Source: Aphis gossypii (taxonomy: Eukaryota; Arthropoda; Insecta; Hemiptera; Aphididae). Taken from it: DNA of 64,000 bases. This document shows, one piece after another, positions 49,629-61,085 of this stretch. Position 1 is the stretch's first letter. Each line of letters starts with the position of its first letter. The position numbers and the translations under genes are program-made. The DNA lies in the NCBI RefSeq assembly GCF_020184175.1, contig NC_065530.1:19011260-19075259 (forward strand). Reading direction: 5' to 3'. The notes under the pieces are model-generated. The model made no database searches and had not been told where the DNA came from. It saw nothing but the letters and a program-made list of their open reading frames with translations.

Positions 49629-52600
49629 CTATTTCTTGATAGTAATGAACTTTTTGTTTAAATCATACAATTTTAATGTATAATTTTGAAACCATTGGAA
49701 AAGTATATACGTCAAATACGCAAAAACAATAAGAAATATAAGTATAACAGTGATTATATCTAACATTAAGTATTGATACCAAGTTAATTTAAGAGCTTTG
49801 GAGTTTAAATGGTAAGCTCCGTTATAACGTAGAACATAATCGAACCAATAGTTGACCGTTTCTGATGTCGAAACTGGGCGGTCCTTGAATCGTTTTGAAA
49901 CAATTTTTGCACAGTGAGAGTAACTATAAAGTAAAAAAAGTGATGTATTAATTTTTCGTTTTTAAAATAATTTAATTCGAAAGTATGAAATGTATATATA
50001 TATATTATAAACAAAGCACTAATTAAATATTCATTAGATATAAGGTTTTAAGTGAACATAAACAAATTACATTTTTATCGTAATTGTAACCATTATTTTT
50101 AGTACAATAATTTAGAATAATAAATAGTCATAAAAAAATTAAAAAGTTAATCAAATATTTCAATCTAAGCAAATAATCTGAGGCTTATTCAAAATTTAAC
50201 TATAAATTATTTTTGTGTGTGTTATCAATTTAATCAGGATTTAATTGTTCTTAACCATAATTAATAAAGTATTCAAAAATAAGATATGCGACTAAAATAG
50301 TTAATTTATTTTTAAAAAGTATCACGTCGTATAGCAATATTTAAATCATAAGAAAATGATTTATTTAATCCATAAACAATTAGAATATAGTGGTTAATAT
50401 TTACACTTTAAATTTTTAACAAATAACATAATAATAGTTCGTTGGAATATTGGATTATATCATATTTAAAGGTGATACCCATTGTTAATAAAATAAACAA
50501 CTACTTCAAGTACCTACTTAATGATTAAAATAAACACAATCGGTGTTTTATCTAAGTGTTCTACATTTTGAACTGTAGACAGTAAGATTATTTTATATTA
50601 AAATTAAAATAAATATACACTGTATGTTTATTTATTATTTTAGAGTTAAATAAAAACAATCTAGTATTGGTTTATTAATGGTAATTGGAACAAACGACTG
50701 AATATTATAATATAATAGCTATTATAGTAAAATCATTCATAAAAAAGTAGGTCAGCGCATTTCGGTGGCGGATGTTTGTCCATCGTCCCTTCGGTCCTCG
50801 GACAGGATAGTGTAATTTTATTGTAGGTATTCGATTTGAATGCAATATGATTGTATTCGATAAAAAACGATTCTGAGCGGACGAGGGAATCTTTTTTATT
50901 TAATTTTATTCGTTTCTATGGTGATAAACAAATCCGTAATTATTTTACGCTACATAATCGTGAAGTTATACATTTTTTCTTTTTAAACCGCTTTTATTTC
51001 GAGTATCATTTCGAAAATCAAAAAATGACTTGTTTAAAGTACCAGCTCAAGAACATTACCTTTCAGAAAATATGCTACACTTGTACTTTTGAGCAAGTTT
51101 AGGGGGAGAAAAAGTGTTTACAGAATAAAAAAGAAATAAACATCATTGTACAACCAATACATTTCTCGCTCCGCTCAGAATCTAAAATGTATAAGCAATA
51201 TATAAAATAAGTCACTTATAGAATTAAATAGGTAGGTTATTAGAGCGATAGTATTCAGATCAAAGGGGAATTCGTTTTATTTAATTTATAATTTCACGTA
51301 CCTTTTATTATTGATTAACTCGTTAATTTTTTCCAAAAATGAATTTTTATTAACAGTCAATAAGTCCATCGATAACGCCATTCCTTCTTCGACTAAATTA
51401 CCCATATTTCTTGGTTGATCATAAAATAGAGGGAATCCGAGAACAGGGACTCCAGCGTCTACGGCTTCGTACACTCCAGATATTCCACCGTGGCTTATAA
51501 ATAACTTTATATTTGGATGAACTAAAATTTAATTATGATAATTAAAATTTACTTTATAAAATTATTTATTATTTAAAATATTTTGGGAGCTTACGAAGTA
51601 TATCTCGTTGTGGGAACCATTTTCTTGTCATTATATTTTCAGGCAATCCATTTATTTCACCATCATACTTCCACAATACTCTTTGAGGAACTTGTGCAAA
51701 CGATTCAATGAATGTTTGTTTAATGTGCTTTGGCAAAGTTGACATTGATGAGACGGATCCAAATGTAAAGTATATTATTCCATGTGGTGAATTTTCGATA
51801 AATTCTAATATGTCCTGAAGTATAAAAATTAAATAATTAAAAACATTTATAAATAGTAGCATTGTAGTAGGTATAATTAATAGTTAATTTTTTTGAAAAT
51901 TTATATAAATTTGGTTTATACTATATTATATGTAACGTTTTTAAACGTTTTTTCATTAATAGCCAACAGTTATATATTTTCCACAAATTTAACCAAACAA
52001 TAAATACGTGCTCATAAACATATGCCATTAACTCATAAATTTAATACATATTATTATACCGTATAATATGAATTTAGTATTAAGTAAAATAAGTACATAC
52101 TTTCTCTCTACACTGTTTTCTGTTAAAAAAATATACTTGTAAAATTATTTTTGGAAATCCATTAATCGTAACAATGTTTTTAAGTTATTATAACTCATAG
52201 GATCTTGTTATACAATAGTCATGTTACTGATATTTAAATTATTAATTTATAAATATATTTAATTAAATTTAATGTTATAGCTTATTATTTTAGTCTTATA
52301 GGGAAGACTTCGTTGATCCTATTTAGATAAATATTGAAAAATGAAAATAGATTGTTCAACAGAAAACTGATTGAGAATACAATTTTACATAATTACATCT
52401 CAGAGTAGTAGACAAGACCGGATCAGATCTTAGATGCTCAAGGTTGAAGGGACACAGGGTCTGAAACTTGGTTGCAAGCCCTAATGAATAAAGAAAAAAT
52501 ACAGTTCTATTTGTATACCCGTTTAAACAATATTATAATATCGGTCGATTTTTCATACACAAAGGACATAACTTTAATGGTTATTGGTTAACCTATTAAG

Positions 52601-54310
52601 AATATATTATATACGTACATTGTACTGCACTGTTAAAAATAATATCAATAATATATTACGATAGTGCCATTGATTAATTAAACTACACTACTTAATTAAT
52701 TTAACTTCCATATCATATTATTATTATTGAAAAAAAAATAATTTAAAAGTTAAATTTTGCATACCTAAATTTAAATATATATTTTATTTTTATCAGTTGA
52801 ACAACTGAACATATAAGAATATATTTTTAAATTTCATAAAAGTAGAAATAATTCATGTACTAATTAATTGTACTTTTATCTATTAAATATTTGTAACATA
52901 TTGTATAAAATCTGAAATATTTTTCCTGAAATCTTGTAATTTTTTGGAATTTTTAACTCATGTTTGTCATAAATCATAATTAGGTATGTAATATTTTAAT
53001 AATTTATATTATACCAATTATGATACATGTATTGATGTTACGCTGTAAATCGACGTGATCAATCGTATATCACGTGTATCTGAGTGATTTCAGTTATAAC
53101 CCTGTTAATTCAAAATTGTACTGTGCGTATGGATTTTAAATTACGAGTAAATTAAATTTAAAAAAAACTATTTGATATGAATTTGAATTATATATGTCTA
53201 ATACTATATTTATCATGACTATATTATTGTTTTTGTTGTAAACATTTTTATTTGAACATTGTACTTTATAACATATTTTTTAATACTATGTCATGACTAT
53301 ATTATAATGACTCTATACGTGTGTTTACACAAGTTTATAGTATATACCAGACACGAAATAACGTTTCAATCTCATTAAACTTTTTGCACATTCGATATTG
53401 TAATATATCGCGAATCGTCTCGTTCACGTCACACGATTTATAGTATATAAACATAGCATTTACAAAGCTAATATAAAGCATAAGCTTATAAATAGGTACT
53501 CACGTATGGCAACACTTCGGGAGGTCGCAGGTGGATGCCGCCGATCTGTATCATGTTGACCGGAAACGGTCGTGGCGATTCGGTGATGAAATGCGTGTTG
53601 ATGAACACCAACGACGGTCGGTGCCGGACCACGTCGTACCGTCTCGGTTCGCGGTACATCATCCGGACGTTGGTCAGCCACGGCACGATCTTGACGTACG
53701 CAAACATCGCCACGTTGGCCAACCGCTGCGCGAAACCGTCCATGGACGCGCCGCTGTACAACAGGTTCGGTACGTACGACGGGCTGGGTTCCGTGCCGAA
53801 CAGCAGCATCTCCAGGGGCGTGATCATGGACGACGGGATGGCGTAGATTTCGGGGACGCGCAACCTGTGCGCCAGGTACGACAGGCACGGCGAGTAGAAC
53901 GGCTCCAGCAGGACCACGTCGTACCGGCCGTCGGCGCCGCGGCGCAACAGGTCCCTGACCGGTCCGAAGTCGAAGAACGCGTCACAGATGTCGCGCTCGA
54001 GGCTGCGCTCCGGCACCGGCGGCAGCATGTTCACCACCGAACCGAACTGCTCGATCATGTCCACGGTGTCCATCACCGGGTAGACGGGGAACACCTGCGA
54101 CGCGTCGATTTCCGTGTAGTTCTCCCGGTCGCCGGACGGCAGCGGCGTGATGACCGTCACCTGGTGCCGGGCGGTCAACAGGTCCAGTATGGACTTCATG
54201 TACTGCCAGTGGCTCCTACTGCCGTGCGGTTCGACCGCCAATATTCGCGCGCCGAACATCCCGGGACACGATTGCGCGACCAGCAACCCGAACAACAGTA
54301 AATTTTTCAT
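49629..54310 (-). CDS. UDP-glycosyltransferase 2
   Basis: Four minus-strand exons: 54310-53504, 51814-51595, 51521-51302, 49923-49629 (stop TAG), with phases 0, 1 and 2, giving 513 aa. It has the same architecture as UGT-1, including two 220-nt middle exons. It transfers sugar from UDP-sugars to small lipophilic substrates in the ER. Features: signal peptide (MKNLLLFGLLVAQSCPGMFG), GSRSHW with the candidate catalytic His at 34, FTFGSV, WFPQRD, donor signature HPNIKLFISHGGISG with FPLFYDQPRN, then the ER membrane helix in exon 4 and a lysine-ending cytoplasmic tail (IKK). The start at 54310 puts the hydrophobic core right after a lysine; an in-frame ATG 15 codons upstream (54355) is possible but gives a weaker leader. 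Exon 1 is GC-rich, exons 2-4 AT-rich. Intron 3 contains copy B of the duplicated repeat. Confidence 0.92.
50742..51189 (+). repeat. Duplicated repeat, copy B
   Basis: 448-bp near-identical counterpart of 48157-48603 in direct orientation, located in intron 3 of UGT-2. The 83-codon ORF (50851-51102) is open here too and differs by two adjacent residues. CGATTCTGAGCGG (50868-50880) and CCGCTCAGAATC near the 3' end are exact inverted copies. It has lost fewer internal symmetries than copy A, so it may be closer to the parent. Confidence 0.8.
51815..53503 (-). other. Intron 1 of UGT-2
   Basis: GTGAGT donor on the minus strand at 53503-53502 and AG acceptor ending at 51815. AT-rich. A less AT-rich patch at 52380-52500 was not identified. 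No coding sequence. Confidence 0.6.
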
Positions 54311-57300
54311 CCTGCACAATAGACGATTGGTCGCGTTTAAAATATGATCTGACACTTGTCGTTTTTTTTTATTTACACCGTCGAACGGTCTATACGATTA
54401 TTACGATTCAATTGTCCGGAAAAGCGTTTTATTTAGAATCTACATTTTAAATCATACGCTTACGCAGCTCTTTTGGCAACGGCGGGGTGTGACATACGAA
54501 AAATAGCAAAACCCTTCGCCTCTAGAATAAAATCAGTGCGGTAATAAAACAACAAATTGTGAAATAATTTTTGAAACGTGAAGCTATCCAATGATAATTT
54601 AAATATTACGACCAATTATAAAATCGTGAAATATAATATAAGTAAAATGTATCGTGGATATTAATTTTAATAATTTACCAATTATCCATATTTGTATAAC
54701 ATAATTTTATATTATTCTAATAAAATATTTTATAACCTAAATAGAGCGAAAGGCTTGAATGATTTCGAGTATCACTCTTTGATTACGCACTAGTTCCATA
54801 TGTAAATAGAAATAATGCCCACGTATTTTCCATAACATTGTAAACAATGAATAATTTGAAACGGTACTAATTATATTTTTGAATGATACAATTCATTGCG
54901 TTATTTTATATTTAGATCGAAGCAATAAATCTATTAATTTTAAAATAATATGTCATTTTTTTATTATTATTATTTCTTATAGCAGAAAATGTGCTTTATT
55001 TCTTAAAACTAAATTACAATAAATATTAAATTTGATTTTAATTGTCGACTAATAAATAACAGTTAAATATAATTCTAGAACGTCATGATATTTTTATGAT
55101 TTATAATTTAAAAATAAATTGAGATAACACAAATTAAACATTTTTTTTTTTTAGATTTAAAAACAAATTATATTTAATAAGAACATTATCAAAAAAATTA
55201 TGTATGTAATATGAATTTATATACTAACCTTAATTGTACAGATCTGAGAGAAATATATATATAAATACAACTATGATCAGAAGTGTTATTAATGAAACAC
55301 TTGTTCGGTGGAGTATGAACGAATGTCAAAATATTGAATATGATTTGAAAAGAAACATTAGACGTAAATAATGTAGGTACATACTAAGTACATAAGATAA
55401 ATACAATTAACCGATAAACGTGCAAATCTAAGTAGAAATCTAATTCAGATAACAATATTTATATGTATATTAATTTATTGCAGCTAACAAAAATGCAGGT
55501 CAATGAACCTAAACCAGTATTGTGATAGCATTAATATATTTTTTAATAACATACAATTAGAGCAAACCTATTTTTTCATACAACTGAAATTGCAGCATTT
55601 AATTAACTTTTACCTATACAAAATGTATAAAATAAACAATATTTGTGTACACAATTTAATAAAAATTTACTTTGCTAACTGAATTGGTTTTTAAAAAGTG
55701 TAGGTTACTATATCATGTTTAATATAATTTATGGTGTAGATACTCTTTTTCTAAATAATAAAAATAATACTAACCTATTACTATTAAATTGATGAAATTA
55801 ACAATTTTGGAAATATTATTAAAATTATATTTTGATCTTATATCTATTATATATAAAAAATACCTAATTGTTGATCACATACAATTATACATACAAACTA
55901 TAATCATATAAGCTAGGAAAAATAATTGTTTCACAATTAAAAATTTTGATAAGCCTATCGAAATTTATTGCAATATTTTTAAGTATTTAAAAAATAAACG
56001 GCATTACATTATAACGATTGGTTTAATCTGAAACGCCAAAAATTATAAAAATAATCACCTTATCACTTATTTAATCACCTTATTCTTTTATCTTATTTTA
56101 AATTGCATTATACTAAAAATTAAAATACCTAGTTTAATTATATCTAGTCTATTTCTTTCGTACCGAGTTTGGGATGTTTAGGTAATATATAATATATATC
56201 TTAATTTAAAATAAAGACAATGATACAAATGTATGTTGGATTTTATTATACACCTAGCTTATAATATAATTTTGAAATTTTCAATAAATATTCATGATTG
56301 TTTTATATTTAAATTTGAGTAACTAGTATAAAATGAATCGCTCTGTATGTATAATGCGTATGACATATAAAACTAAATATAGATACTATTTAATGTTTAT
56401 TATTGTATGCAAATGGAATAAACTTTGAATAATAATACTATTAAGGTATATAAATATAAAATGTACTATGCATTTTAAACCAAAACAAACATAAGATACT
56501 TGTTACAAAATGATTGCGCATCATATGCGTATATGTTATATTTATTGCATAAACTAATATACACTTTTGCCCCCATTTCTAAATTGAATAACGTCATTTA
56601 ACATGAATCAGGTATAGGTACTTCTACATAAATGTGTACGTACATAAATATTATGAAATTGTTCAAATCTATCTTCTATATAATATGAGTTTTGTTATAA
56701 ATAAATATATACCTAATTATTACCTATTGGCTATTTATTTCTGTCTAATCTTTGAATTTCGTATAAATAATTATTTTTATATTATACTTTAATTTTCTTT
56801 TTTTTAATATTTTTTTTTACTATCTGTTCTACTGCTCTATATTGTAATAATATAACAATATTAGAAGCATATAACAATGGAATTTAATTATTAAGCATAA
56901 TATAATCATTATATACATGCGTATTATTAGTATTCACTGATAATTAATAGGTATATAAATAAATTATTGTATTAATAAATTGTAAACGATATTTATTTAT
57001 TAAAAATTACTCACAGAAGATTTTTAAGTTATTTAAATATGAAAATATATGGGTTTTTCGTTAGAAAGTGGTTTAATTTATTTATGCTTTTCTTTATCGA
57101 TTTTTCTTAAATTAAATAAATATTAAAAATTAATAGTTAACAAAATATTAGGTACTACTACCTAGATATAAATAATTATAAGTACAGTTTTAGTAGGTAC
57201 CTATATAACTATAATAAATGTTTTTATTTAAATTATAAAAAAATACGTTAATGTTATTAGATTAGCTATTCAAAATCTCGGATCTTAGTTGTAACTCGTA

Positions 57301-60300
57301 AAAATGTCAGAATCAAATCTGAAGTTACTATACTTTTATGAATTATATGATTAGTGAGATTAGTACAACATGTAGTTATAGTTTTATAAATATATATATA
57401 TATTAGGTAATACAAATTAATCATATTGACCATTAATTTAAAGAAAAATTTCTAATATATAATTATAAATTGCTATTTTATTACAATTAATTTTATTTCA
57501 TTAACTAAGTATTTATACTACTTACAAATTAATTAACAATCGATATAATTTATAAAGGTTATATCGAAGTTCATTATTAAACTGTTAATAGTTACTACTT
57601 AAATCATATTATATTACCACAGTATTTAAATTAAATACTCATTGTTTAGTATGTTACATTTAACTTCCTATTTAATATCAAATATTACTTCAAGTGTATT
57701 GTTTAAAATACTTTAACAACCATAATGTAAAAACATTAAGAACAATATTTAAAATTCTTGAATATTTACTGTATGTTACAACTTAATCAATAAACTATTA
57801 GGTAAATATATTGATGACTAGAATATTATAATATAGTGATTCTAACTACAATATATTTTTGTAAATTTCTTTTTTGTTTTTGTTAGAAATGTAGTGAGTC
57901 GGTCTCGATAGAGATTGACTCGACACGTTTTAATGACAAATTCCACTTTGTCGTAGCCCATAGGTCTGCTCCGGTGGTAAGAGGTTTGAAGTAAATAAAT
58001 GAACCCTTGATTAGCTTAAAATATAAGTTTATTTACTGAGACAAAATTTAGCTAACCCGATAAGTCGTTAAGTTAGAACAACTGTATCGGATGTGCGTTA
58101 TTATGGTCAAATCATGTCTGATTAGAAATAGCAACTACGGTCTAAAACTCTTTTTATATAGAAAATAAGGCGTAGTTGCCATGTGTCTATGGTAGTAAAC
58201 AGGAAAATATGTGCTTAGATCATTTTAATTTTTACATATCCGTGATGGATGTGACCATGAAAAATATTGCTAATCTAAAACTAACTTATAAAATAATATG
58301 ATGATCTTCCAACACCACAATAATAAAATATAATACATGCATTTCAAAATCACTCAAAGTAAATAAACAACATAACCATCCGGGTTACTACAGGAAAAAA
58401 CAATCAAAATATTATACAGTTTGTGCACAATACGTTTATGCGGTAAAAGTAATAATAGAACATGTAATGTTGGATTAGAACCCATCCATTGACGACACTT
58501 AGTTTGAATATTTTTATATATTAAAATATAAAACACTTCTTATAAAAATATCATTCGTCACTGAGTATTATTAAAACAAGTAATTTAAACTAAAAAACAT
58601 ACTAAGTTAAATACAAAAATGCTAATACGCCTACCAATCTTTAAACTAATTTTATGGACTTAGGACCTTAAATTCTAAGGTAATGCTCAGAAACCAATTG
58701 TTAACAAAATTCAAACATTCCAAAATACTATTATTTGTAATATTACTTATAATGAATCATCAGCATCATTAAATCCCTAATGCACCATACAGATCTAAAA
58801 ATTAAAACTATATAACGATGAAAATTATTTTCATAAAAGATTCCACTTCAAACCAAACTCCTTGACATCCTAGCTGTTCATATCTAAACTAGGTACACTA
58901 ACAAATCACAAGTCACAATTCTCCAAAAAAGATTAAAAGAAGTTGGTACTGGACAATTTAAAAATAATATGTAAAATATATAATTAATTAAAAATAAAAG
59001 GAAAATGGTTTCTTTCATCAGTTTGATCACTATGTTTCATAAATTTATTCTTATCGTGCTCTGTGTTCTTATAGGGTATAGATTATAAATATATTTTTTT
59101 TAAATCGTAAGTGTCTTTAATGAATAACTTCTCTCTTCAACGCTTTCTATAAATATGTATTTATTATTATTAACATTTTTAATAATTAAATATGTATTAT
59201 GTATATATTGCTTCTCTTATCTCATATACCTATTGTGCTTCATATATATATAAATAAAGAAGAACAATTTAAAAAAAGAATACATTTTTTTAAATGCGTA
59301 TATTTTATAAATTTTATAAGTCATTTTTTACACCTATGGGATAAGGGAATCATTTCCATAACATCCATCCTTATATACACCACAGAAATATAATGTAAAA
59401 ACTGAAATCCAGTACGCCGTAATGAATTTATACTATGATATGTAAAATAAAATGAAAATATGAAAATTTATTAGTTTTATAAGTTTTAATATTTAATACA
59501 ATAACTATATTAGCTTATAACTTGTTTGTTTAATTTTTAATAGTTTACTAGAAGTATGTACCTAATTGTGACTTTTGAGCCTATTTTTACAAGAAAATGA
59601 AAAGGTTTTACCGGGAAACTCCACCTGACACGACCAATTATGCATAGATTTTATGCAAACTTAACAACATAATTTTTCAGACTTAACACTTCTAAATAAA
59701 TTTTGTTCATAGACTCAAATAGTTTTTAAGTTGTATTAGAAGAAAATTAGATAAAATAATCAATAGAAAACAAATGTATTAGAAATTATTTATTATTAAT
59801 CTAATACCAAATCTGATTTGTAATATATTTTATTTTTTCCATTGACAGATCATTACCGAACTTTAAAAGATAAAACAATATAATCTCTCCATGAAAGTAA
59901 ACGAAGAACAAGAACCTCTTAATAAATATAATATATATATTTCTAAATATAAGTTCTATTACGAGCTATATAGAATAGCTAGAAAAATGACAATACAATA
60001 AAAATTAAGTCGAAAACATCATCAAGTTATTGCTTAGTGTACACAATAATCATATTGGACCTAGGTATAAGCATCTATAGCAGTTTATATTTTTTATCTC
60101 TCTGTAAAAGCAGGCTAAGAATCCCAAAATACATACTAATATTATCTTTTTAAGTTAACTATATAATTTCTAGTCATAAAATAAACATTATAATAAAAAC
60201 ATAATCGAGTCACATCAATTATTTGATAAACATTTAAAATAAGCTATCAACATAATAAAAATAAGAATAAATACTTGAAAAATACCAAGACTGACCATTT

Positions 60301-60897
60301 ATTTTTCGGTGACTTTAATAGTCGAAACATAATTAAATAGTAACTAATATAACTACAACTAATAAGTAACCAAATGTAAGACTTACCTATTTATAAGAGT
60401 CGCGAACAATATTTTTCCTGTATTCCTATTTTGATATATTATGCATTCAATATTTTACAATGGGTTCTAAATTTTTCTAATACTGCTAGTTATCTGCTCA
60501 CTAAAACATCTAAAAATCACATAATATATAATATTATATTCAAATATTTTTAATTTATAAAATATTTATAATCATTTTAGTGAAAAATTTACTTTTTTTC
60601 GGTAGCCATATCGTTATACTTACTGAAAGTATGTGACATCTAAATAATTGGATTATCAAATAATTATGGCAAGAAAATCTATAGACATTTTTAACGTATA
60701 TAAGCAATTTAACAAGACTTTAATAACATAAGTGAAAATAAACTTATATATTTTTACAGAAACAAAAAGCAAACTATACTTTAAAAAAAAGTTATTTTGT
60801 TTAAGTGTTAAATAAAAATATTAATTTAACATAACAACATCAACAACAAAAATACTACTACTATATGATTACATTCAATAACACATATATATATAAA
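54311..60897. other. Gene-poor AT-rich region upstream of UGT-2
   Basis: The first ~200 bases are the presumed UGT-2 promoter/5' UTR (CG-containing up to about 54540). The rest is very AT-rich. The only clear element is a copia-like LTR at 57881-58314. A TAGGTACCTA palindrome lies at 57194. Confidence 0.5.
57881..58314 (-). mobile_element. Solo copia-like LTR
   Basis: Read on the minus strand, the 434-bp block begins TGTTGGAAGATC and ends CATTTCTAACA, the TG...CA form with inverted tips TGTTgGAA/TTcTAACA. The TGTTGGAA start is typical of Ty1/copia LTRs. It has a TATAAAAA box (plus strand 58151-58160) and an AATAAA signal (58028-58033) in the right order. No second LTR, primer-binding site or pol ORF was seen next to it. 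The flanking 5-mers GTTTT and CCACA do not match, so this is an old solo LTR or a truncated copy. Confidence 0.68.
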
Positions 60898-61085
60898 CTA
60901 TTCAGTACTAACACTATCAAAAAGTAGGTTTTTGAGCTTCGTCGTTAATAAATAATAAGATCTGTGATGCCATTGAACATAATCGAAATTTAATTCTACA
61001 TAGTAGTACACTAATTCAGAAAGTGAAAGTAAACGATCTTTAACCAATTTGACACCGGTTGGCGATTTCGTGTTATACCTCTGCA
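60898..61085 (-). CDS. Orphan terminal coding exon, unknown protein
   Basis: Minus-strand exon with acceptor ...TATTGTAG at 61087-61086, starting in phase 1 and ending with TAG at 60898-60900. It encodes about 61 residues. The sequence is protein-like and balanced (SPTGVKLVKDRLLSLSELVY, then WHHRSYYLLTTKLKNLLFD), unlike the surrounding AT-driven ORFs. I do not recognise the family. Upstream exons would be at higher coordinates on the same strand and were not found in the last 2.9 kb, so they probably lie beyond the window or are very short. Confidence 0.5.

Noticed and set aside
53531..54301. Long plus-strand ORF (256 codons) opposite UGT-2 exon 1
   Set aside because: Same reason: an antisense shadow in a GC-rich exon with unnatural Arg/His/Val-rich composition.
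58354..58536. Minus-strand ORF ending with NPDGY, as in M14 carboxypeptidases, next to the LTR
   Set aside because: Only five residues fit the motif, the rest shows no zinc-ligand pattern, and the ORF stops immediately after. It is more likely chance or decayed transposon sequence.
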